NCBI GenBank assembly: GCA_027886175.1
Contig: JAJNNQ010000075.1
Location: 4,629,001-4,693,000, forward strand
Direction of reading: 5' to 3'
Origin: Phylloscopus collybita
Lineage: Eukaryota > Chordata > Aves > Passeriformes > Phylloscopidae
Length of the DNA: 64,000 nt
Shown here: positions 23,158 through 34,835 of the stretch, in pieces
Layout of the letters: every line of letters starts with the position of its first letter
Numbering within the stretch: the stretch's first letter is position 1
Program-made: the position numbers and the translations under genes
Notes under the pieces: model-generated
Seen by the model: the letters and a program-made list of their open reading frames with translations, nothing else
Told to the model about the DNA's origin: nothing
Database searches by the model: none

Positions 23158-25509
23158 GTAAGAGACACCTTTGCAGCCAGCAGGAACAGACTTTTTTTCC
23201 TCTCTCTCTCTCTCTTTTTTTTTTTTTTCCATGAGCCAGTTTTCTTGCTTTAACCTCCCACTCCTTTTTCTTGTGAACTAGTAAAAATCTCATGACTTTT
23301 TCAGTGGATTTTGCTGCAAATATTTTACCTTCAATTCAAATCCTGAATATATGTTTGTATATACCTTGGTTGTTATTAGGATGGAGATAAATGTGTTAGT
23401 TGAAAAGAGGGAGAAAAAAATACCATCCTTGCTCTTGAAACTGCTGTTGAGTTTTCAGTTGTTTTGTTTAGATCTGCTTAGGGAAAATATTTTGCCTTTT
23501 TGGAGAAAGGTTGTCACATGGATGTACTGCAGAGCAGTGAGTTATGTCAGGTTTTGCACAGGCTTCTAGGTAACTTGTAAATGCATTATGAGTTCCTTGT
23601 CTGGGTGTGGGTGCAACACCTGTTATAACTCCATAAGCCTGAGTCCTGGCTGTTGCACAATTTGATCTAATAGCTTTTTTTCAAGTACTCTCAGGTTCTC
23701 AGAAAAAAATACCATAAGCATGTACCAAAGGGCTGTCTGTCCCTACACATCATGTTCTTAGCAGCTTGGTAGAGTTTAGGTTTTCAAGGATGCTTGAGGA
23801 GGGAGTGGTTTGGATGTGATTTGTACATTTTTCTGCTCATTCTGGGCATTATCCAGGACTCCAAAGTGGGCTGTCAGCATGGGCTCACATCGCTGTGTAA
23901 TTCAGTATTGCTGCTTTGGCACTGGTACTTAAAAGGATTTTGGGAACTCTCAGTAAAGAACAGGTGCAGCTTGAAGAATTAGATAACTGGGTTTGAGACA
24001 GTGATAAAAGGTTTATATGAAAGTTATTATCGGCTGCAACTTTGTTAAATGAAAATGTGATTTACTGTGCCACATGCATTCCTAGTTGCTGCAGAGTGAG
24101 AATGTGTCTATCACTCAGTATTTCTTGCAGGAAGTTGAAAACTTGAACTACTTAGGTGTGAAGAGAGAAAAACACTCAATATTTCCAGTAATAATTTCAA
24201 AAGTGCCTTAAATTATGGTGCCAGAAGGGCCTCAGAGCCCCATGAGCCTTGTTTCATGTGAAGTTGGTCATGGTTTGGCCACTCCCTTGCAGACCTGCAC
24301 AGCTCACAGCTCCTGAGCCAACATTGATCCGAGCTGGCATTCCCAGCCAGCACAGTGCTCAGCTGCATGGAGAAGTTGGTGCAGATGTGGAGTCAGCCTG
24401 CCCCGGACTCCTCACATCACTCACAGCTTGGTGCCAAGGTGGCTCAAACTCCTCTCTGCTCCACAGAATTCATTGTGGACACACCATTCCTGGCTCTGCC
24501 TGCTCCATTCCCTGCTGCTTGCTGGTAACAGCCTGACTTTGGTAAAAGATACCAATTTGTAAATTAACTCAAAGTTGCATGCCTTCAAAAACCTATTTTT
24601 GCCTGCTCTGTAGCCAGCAGTACAGAGAATGGGGTGTAGTTTTCTGCTTAAAGCACCTGAAATAAAGTGTGGGCAGTGTCACAGCTCACAGCAGACTGGT
24701 TTCATATGAGGCAGTGAGGTATTTTTCCATATCCCATGGGACAACTGAGGACATGTGATGGGAGTAAAGAGCCTGCTGGGAAGCAGTGGAGGAGTACACA
24801 GGGTAGAGGGATGCCAACCAGGTTCAGCTTTGGGGAGGTGCCTCTGGGGAGGTGGCCGTGACCTGTGCTACCACCCAGCCATGGCAGCAAGGTGGCCTCA
24901 GCTGAAACCATGCAAGGGTTGTACTCACAGGAGGAGGCTTTAGCTGGTCATGGGTCTGCACCAAAGCCTGTGGAGCCCCATCTTATTTACCAGCACAATG
25001 TAGGCTCTCTTTCCATATCTCTCAAAAAATTCCCTCCTCTGCTCTTTGCTTGGGCTTTGCACTACAGCCCATGCCATCCCTGGCTTTGGGGTGATGGTGT
25101 GTTGTCTTGGTTTTTGCTGTTCTCCTCTGTCTCTTTAAGAAGTTTTTCTAAAGCTCTATTTCAGCCTTCTGTGTTTACCTTTTGCAATAAAGTCTGAACA
25201 CGATTTTACATAAATAACTTTCTTGTTATTGTAACGCTGTAACCATGTTTACATTCTTCTCATGAGGAAGAAACTGTTGATAGACTGTTGGGTTGCCCAG
25301 TGTGGTTGAAGAGGAAGATTTTCTTCCTCCAATCCATGGCCACTGCTGGAATTCTATAAATGTTAAAGTTTGTAAACAAACAGCCTCTTTTCTGGACATC
25401 TCAGCACGTGGGTCTCATTTCTTTGTGTGGTGTGCGACAATGGCGGAGAGCAGTCAGGAGGGAGGAGAAGGCTTTGTCCCTCAGCAGAGCCCCGTGTGTG
25501 TCCCGGCAG
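23158..25509 (+). other. COL22A1: Intron, 2352 nt
   Basis: Apart from the pyrimidine tract at 23191-23230 I see no repeat that I can name. An AATAAA lies at about 25187-25192 in unremarkable sequence. The last 70 bases before the next exon are open in the exon frame but are not collagen-like and lie before a clear acceptor (CCCGGCAG). Confidence 0.85.
23191..23230 (+). repeat. 40-nt pyrimidine-only tract (T-run, CT repeat, T-run)
   Basis: No purine occurs between these positions. The core is about eight CT units followed by a run of about 15 T. It lies just downstream of the exon donor at 23158 and is followed by CATGAGCCAG, an acceptor-like AG. Confidence 0.95.
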
Positions 25510-25785
25510 GTGTCGATCCGGCTGGATGGGGAGAACAAAGCCCTGGAGTACAACGCGGTGGGGCTGACCAAGGACGCCGTCAGGGCCGTGTTCCGCAGCG
25601 CGCCGGTCAGCGACCTCTTCGACCGCAGCTGGCACAAGATCGCCCTCAGCATCCAGGCCAAGGCCGTCTCGCTGTACATCGACTGCAAGCTGGTGCAGGT
25701 GCTGCCCATCGAAGACAGGGAAAACATTGACATTCAGGGGAAGACTGTGATTGGCAAACGCTTGTACGACAGCGTCCCCATTGAT
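25510..25785 (+). CDS. COL22A1: Exon: TSPN domain, large central exon
   Basis: This 276-nt exon (92 codons, phase 0 at both ends) codes from VSIRLDGENKALEYNAVG through DLFDRSWHKIALSIQAKAVS and LYIDCKLVQ to GKTVIGKRLYDSVPID. The acceptor is TCCCGGCAG and the donor GAT|GTGAGT. The order 'RLDGENK', 'SWHKIALSI', 'LYIDCK' and 'GKTVIGKR' is the standard second half of the TSPN/laminin-G-like fold, with the Cys of 'YIDC' as one disulfide partner. It is the largest exon here. About 180 bases of it are strikingly rich in CpG, unlike the flanking introns. Confidence 0.98.
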
Positions 25786-26788
25786 GTGAGTACTGCGCCC
25801 GCTGATTAGAGCTGGGTAAAGGCTCAGCTTTGGGGTTTGCAGCCCGTGAATGAGTGGGGTTTTGGGGGTTGTGTTGTAATTGACCCATTTCCTGAGGCAG
25901 CATCGCTGAAATGTTGCCAGAGTTACATAGGTAAGACAGATTGGCACCTTATGGTGTACAGGACTTGCTGTATTTTGATGTGAGACTGTATTTCCATAAC
26001 AGAGTTTAAAATGGGAAATTTTTTTCATCTTTCTGTCTAGTCACAGAATGTACAAAATCATACCCAAATACAATGAAACTGGCTACTGAACTACACAGAA
26101 AGGTCTTTCTCCATCTGATCTTGGCATTATGAATGTTTCCACGTGTGATAGAAAGAGATGGAGGAAAAAAGGAAGCTTGTTAACTCAAGAGAGTTGTGAA
26201 ATATTCTCCATTCCTCAGATATTAAATGACCCTTAGTACAAACGAACCAAAGTCAGGACACACAGGCTGATTGTCCAGCAGCAGTGATACCCTGATATAA
26301 TTTATGTGTGATAGTTTGGTATTTCAGACTGGTGTAATCTTTCTAGCTGTGCAGAACGGACGAGACGTGCGTATCGAATGTGTTCACAACATTTCTCACG
26401 CAGGAATGAATGGTCAGAAGATGCAAGGCACAACAGGAGGAAATCAGACCTTGTGTCTAGATGAAATTCTAGGAAGGATAGACGTGGCCAGGATATGTCT
26501 TCTCAGACAGAAATTTGGCCAGAACATGGGGATTAGCATGAAAACCTGCACCAGAATTTGAATAGGCAATAGGGCCTTATTAACTCAGCTCTTGTAGCAT
26601 GCTGAGATATTGGTCTATTATTGATAGGGAGAGACAGAGATTGGCCACAGGATCCATAGAGCCGCTCTGAAGTTAGCACCATCTGGTTTTTGTTTGTGTT
26701 TGCCTGCTCCGTTTGTGTCCAAGCAAAAGGACACAGGGTCTTTAATAATTCACTGTCTCTGAGGCTGTTGCCTCCCTTTGTCTCCCAG
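25786..26788 (+). other. COL22A1: Intron, 1003 nt
   Basis: Ordinary intron sequence. I see no repeats or additional exons. Two short frames across it have no family resemblance. Confidence 0.9.
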
Positions 26789-26869
26789 TTTGATCTTCAG
26801 CGGATGGTGATTTACTGCGATTCCCGGCACGCCGAGCTGGAGACCTGCTGCGACATTCCCTCTGGACCA
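26789..26869 (+). CDS. COL22A1: Exon: end of TSPN domain with Cys cluster
   Basis: This 81-nt exon, 27 codons in phase 0, codes FDLQRMVIYCDSRHAELE then TCCDIPSGP. The acceptor is TGTCTCCCAG and the donor CCA|GTAAGC. 'QRMVIYCDSRHAELETCC' is the final strand of the FACIT TSPN domain; its three Cys, with the Cys in the preceding exon, are the expected disulfide set. This is the segment that best supports collagen XXII rather than a related FACIT. Confidence 0.97.
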
Positions 26870-27473
26870 GTAAGCTCCTTTCTGTCGTTTATTCATTTTC
26901 ACATGAACACTCCTCACTGGAATCTATTACATAAATCAGGGAATATGTGGCAGTGTGGGATTATGATTTTGTTTAATAAGGGTGATTGAAACCGAACTGT
27001 GTAATTGGCAGTGTAGCAGCACCGGAGGAGGACCACTGCAGAGGGATGAGGAATTTGAGATTTCCAAGTTCCTCTTTCCTTGTCGAACTGTCAGGGGAAA
27101 CAAAACCCCAAAGTGATGATAGAACAACAGAAATACAGCATGAAATATTCAACATGTTTCCCACTGGTTTTATTTGGAAACAGCTAAAAACAGTGCCAGT
27201 TGCAGCTTATTTTCCTGTGCCCAACTCTCACTAGAAACTTCCACCCTCCTTTCACTTTTCTCCCCTCAGTCTTGGTTAAAGAGGTTCATTGTTAATTTTG
27301 CCACATTTTCCCCTATTGCTTGGATGAATGGCTTTTGTGGGATTTCATTCCTCAGGAGGATGCATTTGGCTATGTGTTACACAGCAGTGCCAATGGGATT
27401 TGTCTGAAGTGGGTGGAAGGGGGAACTTGCCAGCATCAAAGGCTTTGTCCTGACCTTGGGTGTCTGGGTGCAG
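26870..27473 (+). other. COL22A1: Intron, 604 nt
   Basis: No named repeat and no further exon seen. Confidence 0.9.
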
Positions 27474-27587
27474 TGCCAGGTCACGGTCCTGACGGAAGCA
27501 CCTCCCCTGGAAGTGAGGCCCACTGTTGGCAGTGAGCAAGTTGGACATCTCAAGATTTTCAACTGCTCCTGTCCTCCTGGACAAAAG
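27474..27587 (+). CDS. COL22A1: Exon: linker between TSPN domain and collagen helix
   Basis: This 114-nt exon, 38 codons in phase 0, codes CQVTVLTEAPPLEVRP, TVGSEQVGHLKIF and NCSCPPGQK. The acceptor is GGGTGCAG and the donor AAG|GTAAGT. It starts with a Cys that belongs with the preceding cluster and ends with a C-x-C motif just before the first Gly-X-Y triplet, as in other FACITs, where such cysteines can join chains. N-C-S is the only N-glycosylation sequon that I see in the coding part of the window. The middle has few prolines, whereas I recall a longer proline run in the human protein. Confidence 0.96.
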
Positions 27588-28035
27588 GTAAGTGTTGAGA
27601 TGAGTGTGTTTCTTTTGGGATGTCTACAGAGGTAAAGGAAGTTTCCCCAGGTGTTTTCTCCTTACTTAATTCAGTGATTCTGGTCATGCTGGTAGTTCTG
27701 GTAAAAACATTGAAAACAGAGTGATTATTCTTATCCAGCTCAGTTACATGTATCCTTCTTCAAATAAAATAAAACAGAGTCTGGAGGTAAATGTGACCAC
27801 ATTGAGAACAATCTCATGGCTTTTAAAAGCAATGTGCTTGCTTTTTCTGGCTCTGACTGGGACCTCTGAGAAACCAGCTTCGTTGTCATTGCTCCTGAGG
27901 GCATGGCAACTTTATTATCTTCTCTGCTTAAACCTGAAAGCATTTTTGTTGTCCTCAGTAGTTGTAGGATCAGGCCCCGTGCTTGAATATAAAATGTGAA
28001 GATAACTTTGATTAATCATGTCTTTTTTGTCTTAG
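27588..28035 (+). other. COL22A1: Intron, 448 nt
   Basis: The shortest intron in the window. It contains no repeat or exon that I can see. Confidence 0.9.
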
Positions 28036-28080
28036 GGGGAGAGGGGTCCACTTGGCTTTGAAGGTCCCAAAGGTCAAAAG
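28036..28080 (+). CDS. COL22A1: Exon: first Gly-X-Y block (45 nt)
   Basis: It codes GERGPLGFEGPKGQK, five perfect Gly-X-Y triplets, starting with a whole Gly codon directly after the CPPGQK end of the linker. The acceptor is TTTTTTGTCTTAG. The donor GTCAGT departs from the usual GTAAGT and GTGAGT of the other exons, so it may be spliced less efficiently. This is the start of the N-terminal collagenous domain. Confidence 0.95.
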
Positions 28081-31000
28081 GTCAGTAATATGTGCTAGTT
28101 CATTTGTTTGATAAAACAGCAACAGGAAAACAATTTCAGAGTAAATTGAGGATTTGAAGATTTTGAGAAATGAGACTCAATTTAGTATATGATTAAGTTC
28201 AGACAGTTTTGGATGAGTCTGGGACTGCAAAAGTTTTTTGTGATCTTTATTTTATGCTTGCATTTAGGCCTCTCTCTTGCTGCTTTATGTCCTTCTTAGA
28301 GTAAATGTGTTGCAAAATCCTTTCCTGCTGCTTCTAAACTGGCATTTTTGCAAGTTACTGTTATTCACTAGGTCATGCACAGCTTCCATGGTAGGTCACC
28401 TGGAAAACGAGGTGCTGCCTCCATGCTGTGCCATGCTCAGCAGTAATATAGTTAGTCCAGTCATACTCCAGAAAATTTCTTGAGATTAGGGGTAAAGGAT
28501 CAGTCACAATCTGTTATCCTTAGCAAGATTGTCTGAGTCATGATGTTAAATATAGGCCACTTCCCTCAGTACTCTTCTTCCTAGATAAAAGGGTAGGAGA
28601 GTGGTTGTGATGTCTACTTCAAGTTTCACAGTGCAGCCTTTATATTACCCTGCCTGTTCTGCAAGCCTCTTTGATATACACGTGTGTGCATTCAGCATAA
28701 ACACATCTTCCTTCTGTACCTGGTTACAGATAGAGCTGTGAGACAACAGGCTCAAAAGGAGCACTTGTACAGGAAGGAAACAGAGAGTCACAACATTGCT
28801 GGAGAGGTGAAAGTTGGTGGTGTTGGTAGTTCCCAATTTTACTATCTGTGAAAAGATATTTGGGGAAAAAAAGTTATACTCAAAGCTATTTCCATCTGAA
28901 TCACTTCTGCAAACTGAGTCACTGAATTTATACCTGTTTGGTGAATAACTGAGTTGCACCCCACCAAAAGTCACTCAGTTATTATGAAAGACTGTGGGAG
29001 GGGAAAAGAAAAATCTCTGGGTCTTGGAAGGTCAAACATCTTCAGAGATATGTTGTCTTTTGGCAAAGCTTGTTCTGCTGCCTGCAGGGAGTTTAGGAGA
29101 TAAGAATATACCTTTTGGAGGCTGGGATGAAAGAACATGGGCTCATTACTGCTCAAATGTGCCTATGCAGAAAAAGGTTCCTTATGCTTCCAAGTATATA
29201 AAAATAGGAGCTTTCTATTTTAATCCATGACAGCTTAAATAGTGATGGGCTATTTTAAGGAATGGCAAAGCCATGACTGTTGTGAGGAGGTTGCAGGAAA
29301 GACAATGATTATAATGATAAAAGGGCCCTGCAGGAAGATCCCATTGTCTTCCCCTGCTTTGCCGAGGTCTGTGTGCTGGTGAGGGTGTCTCAGTGTGTCA
29401 CATGGGTCAGCACTGGGGTGCAGGACACACTGGTGGAATACAGAGGAGTGTGTCTACAAGCACAGAGTCAGCAGATTTTCTGGAACAGACCCCAAAAGGA
29501 CTGCCCCACTCCTGCAGATGGGAGTGACTTCTCCCGGGCTGTAGAGGTTTGAGACTTGTACACAGACAAGGCAGGACTGCGTCAGTCTCAAGGACCTGGT
29601 GGGGATGACGCCATTTAAACATGGGATCTGACAGCAATTTAGTATAAATGTGAAGATTTGAGACAAATGATTTAGCTTCCCTATCTGCTAAAGAATGTGA
29701 GTAGTAGATTTTTCTCTCAGCTTGCAAAGATGCTGTGATTCAGTAACATAAACCACGCCTGATAGCAGTTCTTACATTGCTGTTGCCAAGGACCAGCTTG
29801 TCACATTCCTTGTTCTATGTTCAAGAATGAATTTTAGCTCTCCTTCTCTCTCCCTGCATTACTGAGCTACCCAAGTTAAAATCCTGGCCTTGGAAAGAAG
29901 TTCAGTGCTTATTTGCAGCTTCCCAACATTACCACCTGGTATTTATCAAAGAAATATGAAAATAATGTGATTCTGATCTTCTCTATGCTTTCAAAAACAA
30001 GGAGAAACAGGAGAGCTTGCCTCTTTATCAAAAAAGTGGAAAATATTTCTGGGAGATAAACACCTCTGTCTCAATCACCCATGCTGCCAAAGTGAGGGTA
30101 ATGCATGGAGGCACAGTTGATGTGTTTTGGAATGAGATACGGTAAAGGATCGTACTGGGAGACAGCTAGGCAGGAAATAGCTGTGGCAGAACTGGCTAAT
30201 ATGTCTGAAGCTGCGTCCTATTGACAAATTTTAGATGCTAATGACAACCTAGTCTGATTTATTTTCCTTCCACAGTCCCTCTGCAGGCTGTGTTGATTGC
30301 AGGCAGCCAGGATGGCTGGTTGGGGCACTGGGCTGATGATCAACAGGCTCCTTCTCTCTTCCAGCACTGCTATTGATCCAAGTATAGAGAAAATTCTTTC
30401 TCTGTGAGACGTGTTTTTGTCCACAAAGAAATTACAATTCTGACCTGCCATTGTGAAGTTTGTGAAGTCCAGTGTATTAGACAAGCTCTAGCAGGATGCA
30501 TCTTTTCCTCCAGATTAGAAAAGCTTTGTATTTTCAGTGACTGAAAAGAGATGGTCGCAGAAAAAATTTCATGAATTTTAGCGCAGACTTCTTAATTGAC
30601 CACGACATAATTTTTGCATATAAACTACTTGCTCTGTGAGTTTTCTTTTGTTTGGCAGAAAAATAAAGCAGAAAGGTTAAAGAAAGAAATTTTTATATTT
30701 CCTGCGCTTTCAAAAGCATTTCATCACCTGGGAAAAAGCAAACATGATCCTGGCAAATGTTTTCAATTCCTGGTGCTGCTAAGCACTTCTTTTTGAGGGG
30801 GCATGGATCAGGATAAATTGGATTGAGACACAAAACTAAATCCTGCTGTGGTCCATGTGGGGAGATTTGGGGGGCGCAGGGGTCATCAGATTTATTGATG
30901 CTGTGGTGCTGGAGGCTCCTGCTCCAGGTCTGAGACTTTTTCAGCTTGATGATGTTAAGTCTGTACTGAAGTCCACAGGGCCTGATTTTTCACTAGCAAA

Positions 31001-32086
31001 AGATGATGGGAGGCACAAATAGGTGAGCACATTGTATTTGTAAGTGAGAGATGGGGTGCTCAGCACAGCACGTTTCTGGTTTGTACATTTTGGGTGAGAA
31101 TCAGGAAGGAGCTAGGCAGAGGTGTGTGGGCAGAGCCCTCTGCTCCCCAGCATCTCCCAGTGCTAGAAGAGTTGAAGGAACTGGTAGCAACACAGCACAT
31201 AGCCTTAAACTAGTCCAAGTCGTGGATATATCCTCAGCTGGTCCTTCCTCCTCTAGTTTCGAGGCTGCAGAGCAGTGTGTGAAAATGATTTTATGGGTAT
31301 TTTTTCTGGGTTTGGCACCACTTTTGATTCTGTATCTGATAAATATTTATGAAATCTTGGATCTTCTTTGATTCATTATCCCTTTCACCCCTGTCTTTTT
31401 CAGGAGAAAAGTGAAGAAAAAGTTTTGCCTGGTTTTAGATTGACCGTTTTCCTCTTTTCCTCTCTATGTATGTCCTTCTCCAGTTATAACTTTGCCAGCC
31501 ATAATAAATTGTATCTTTCCAGTTGTCTATTTTCTTTGTTACTTTTCCTCTCTCCCATTGGAACAAGTAGGAAGAATGACTGTGTGTGCTGCACATTTGT
31601 GGGAGGGAAGAGGAAGGGTATCTGATACTGAAAATTTAGTGTGACTAAAAACAAGGGGTTTGGGTTACAAAAGAAAGCTCTAAAATTTGAAGAATATTTT
31701 CAGATTCTTTTTGCACATTTTAGGCATGTACACTCTAAATCTTCTGCAAAGCACCTGTCCAAGTATTTCCGCTCTTAATAAAAAAATAAGGGCATTTGAA
31801 ATACTTCCCAAGAGAAAACTCTTTGCCTTGACAGTGCACTCCAAAGGCTTTTACCTGTATTTTCAAATGAAAAATAGAATAGAAAATCAATCTGAAAACT
31901 TAGATGTTCAAGACATGCAATTAGGTACACCCAGTCCTTAGGGCAGGAGCTGAAATCTTGGCTGTAGAGACTGGTGGAACCAAAAGTGTCCATAATTTCA
32001 GTCAAACCCTTGTTGCATCACTTTCCTTCTATGTCTAAGAAAGGAACAAATTAACTATGTGATATTAACACATTTTCTATTTCAAG
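28081..32086 (+). other. COL22A1: Intron, 4006 nt
   Basis: No named mobile element recognised and no collagen-type exon seen. The composition is ordinary AT-rich intron. Confidence 0.8.
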
Positions 32087-32140
32087 GGAGAAAGAGGCAT
32101 CCCAGGGCTTCCTGGACTCCGAGGAGAGAAAGGAGAGTCA
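32087..32140 (+). CDS. COL22A1: Exon: Gly-X-Y block (54 nt)
   Basis: It codes GERGIPGLPGLRGEKGES, six perfect triplets. The acceptor is TTTCTATTTCAAG and the donor TCA|GTAAGT. Pro in the Y position (GIP, GLP) is expected to be hydroxylated, and 'GEK' adds the charged triplet that recurs in this protein. Confidence 0.97.
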
Positions 32141-32909
32141 GTAAGTAAGAAACACCCAATGATTTTGCTAAAGGAGATGAAAATGTAAGTAGTTTTCTCC
32201 TGTATGGTGAGAACCTGCTCACAGCGTTGTGTGCCTTGGTCAAAGCTGTCCCCTCTGCTGGACCTGAATCCCAGGAGGAACCTGATCTTCCTGGCACCCA
32301 CTGGCCTCTTTTGGAGAGGGGCAAATGGAGGTTTCATCCCTGGGTACAGCTGATAACTGACTTAATATTGATCTTCTAATTAAATACGTTACTTGGATGC
32401 ACTTGATTACCACAGCTACATGTCTGCTGGGGGGCAATATGAGGCAACTGAACACCGAGAAGATCCAAATCTCCCTCAACTTTTTACATTCAGATGACCA
32501 AGACACAGCTTTCCACAGCTGTAATTAATGCAAATTCCAGGCTGAGTTTTTAGGCATGAAAATGTTTAACCCTATGTAAAATTCATTCCAGTAAGTGTTG
32601 TTGGCAACTTAGCTTTTGGAAATGTAACATCATGCTCTTCCATGAATAAAAAATAAGATGTTTTTCTGGCTATAGTAGGAGAATTTGGGATAAGTTTTTA
32701 GTTTAATTTGTCACTGAATTATTATCAAGGAATTATGCCCCAAGAAAATTGCTTTCCCCATAGTAGTTGTGAAGTGACTTGTATGTCTATATATAAAGCG
32801 AGATAGATCTTGGATGCATAACAAGGAAAACATGAAATATGTATTTTTAGTGTTGTTTGATACCCTTGTTTTCAAATTTATATCTTCCCCTCCCTTTTTT
32901 CATTTCTAG
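32141..32909 (+). other. COL22A1: Intron, 769 nt
   Basis: No repeat or exon recognised. Confidence 0.9.
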
Positions 32910-32945
32910 GGCAAAGTTTATGGCATAGGAGAAAAAGGAGAAAAG
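32910..32945 (+). CDS. COL22A1: Exon: short Gly-X-Y block with an interruption (36 nt)
   Basis: It codes GKVYGIGEKGEK. The acceptor is CATTTCTAG after a strong pyrimidine tract (CCCCTCCCTTTTTTC), and the donor is AAG|GTAAGA. The triplet pattern breaks here: Gly to Gly spacings are 4 and then 2 before regular triplets resume, so the glycine register is restored. Such interruptions are normal in FACIT helices and give local flexibility. The recalled human collagen XXII also has a G-I-G step near this place. Confidence 0.93.
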
Positions 32946-34652
32946 GTAAGATCTAATCCTTCACTGGTCCAACAAATGAGTTGCTTGCTGTTGCCTTTTG
33001 TAGTTCAGAGGCTGCTTTTGGAGTGCATAGGATACAAAAGATGTGACACAGTTGGATCTTTGTGAGAAACCTTTATGCCTTCTTCTGCAGACAAGCTTTT
33101 GAGTTTTCATTGCTTTTTCCCCTTCGTATTCTTTGAGTTTCTTTGTGCATTGGCCATGGAAAATCTTATCAAATTGAAATCATAATCTTTGCTTTGTGTA
33201 AGCAGCAGTGAGTTCGTGGAGGATAATGTACTAAAGAAATTGGCTGGAAGGATGAAAAACAGAAGGAAAGCATAATTTTGAGTTCATTGAATTTTTCATC
33301 AGGATTAAATTTGGCATATAAGAAATTTGTTATAGTCTTTCTTCTAATTGGATCTTTTCATTAATAAACTGAATGAAAAAAGCTGGAATATTTTTTTACT
33401 TCAAATATTAGGCAGGACAGAGTAATAAAAGGTTAAAACTGAGGATATGGAATAACCACTAAAAATTTCTGTGTTATCTGTTTTGGAAAACTCTTTCATT
33501 GGTGATCAGCAGTGGGAAACAAGTAGCAGGACTGGATTAATTTGCATTTAAAAAAGATGGTGATTTTGAGGCAATTCTGGCTAGAAACTTTCCATTCTGC
33601 ACAAAAAATGAGTCTTGATGCCTAGACTTCAGAAGAGAATTAGCTCTTTCTGTCTGTAGCTCCAAATATAACACCTGGCTGAGGGTGTTTTCCTTATGAT
33701 CAAAATGAAATTTCAAGTTGCAAAGAACAATGGAAAAAAATTGACAGGATAGGAGATGAACATATTAAGGAAGAAGCCATAGTTCATACTGAAAATGAGA
33801 TTAAAAATCTTGAGATGTTTTTCAGGGAATCTGTGGCTACTCAATTGCTCAGAGAATTTCAAACAATATTGGATTGTGATTGGAAAGGAGGAATGCTACA
33901 CTAGAGAGAACATGGCATTTATGCCCATTGCAGTTTCTCATTTGCTCTTCCTATGGTTATGATATATTGATTGTATATAATGGTAATTCATCATGTGAAA
34001 TTACAATCGAAATGCCAGTTGCTCATGGCTGGAAATATTATTGAGCCAGACTAGAGACATGGGGGCCATAAAGAACACATTTCTGCATTCATTTTCCTGC
34101 AGTCCTCCCACTGACAGACACTATTTAGCCTTTGAGACTCAGGAGTGAGCCTTTGGAAACCAGCTCGTGTTTAGCAGATGGCGAGAGCCAGCAGTGAGGT
34201 GGGAAACACAATGTTTACGGTATTAGTTGTGCTGTAGTTGAAGCAAGTTCTTGCTTTCTTATGTTTTGAACTCTGCAGGAAAATGTTGGAAAATATCATT
34301 CTGTCTGTATTATTTTCACACGTAGACACATAGGTTTGCAGGTCTGGAGGGGGAAAAGTAGAGAGATGTCACAGCACGTGCAGAACTTCTTCAGCTGGAG
34401 TAGCCAAACAGCATTGAGTGCCCAAACTAATGTGTAGGCTTGGAGCATGCTGAGTTTATGGTCAGCTTGTGGTGTTTATTTGGTACCTCTGCCACCTGAG
34501 GCAGCTTGTTCTCATCTGTGGAGGGGGGGTTCATGGGACCCAGGGTGTTTGTGCCCCATGTGCACCCAATGGCTCAGTGTCAGCGCTGTTGCTGATGCAA
34601 AGATTAATCAGCTGTATGTTGCTGGTTTGATTAAAAAGAGAGCCTCGGGATA

Positions 34653-34835
34653 TAGAATCATAAAATCATAGACTATCTCTAGTTGGAAGGAATCCATATG
34701 GATCATCTAATTCAACTCCCTGCTCCTTCCAGGACTACTTAAACTAAACTGTGTAACTAAGAGCACAATCCAGATGCTTCTTGAGCTCTGACAGGCTTGG
34801 TGCCATGACCATGTCCCTGCACAGTCTGTTCCAGT
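34653..34835 (-). mobile_element. CR1 LINE 3' fragment, antisense
   Basis: It begins with GAATCATAAAATCATAGA, the antisense form of the CR1 tail. Then come GTTGGAAGGAATCC, GATCATCTAATTCAACTCCC, GACAGGCTTGGTGCCATGAC and CAGTCTGTTCCAGTGCCCAA in CR1 order. Confidence 0.9.

Noticed and set aside
25100..25210. AATAAA in a T-rich setting, perhaps an LTR end
   Set aside because: No matching LTR landmarks upstream and no TG...CA ends; a hexamer alone is not enough.
25360..25509. Open frame running into the large TSPN exon from upstream
   Set aside because: The part before 25510 is not TSPN-like, and a clear acceptor (CCCGGCAG) precedes the conserved VSIRLDG start.
25363..26028. Longest open frame of the window, 221 codons on the - strand
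   Set aside because: It is the antisense shadow of the GC-rich TSPN exon at 25510-25785, whose codon composition suppresses stops on the other strand. No family resemblance.
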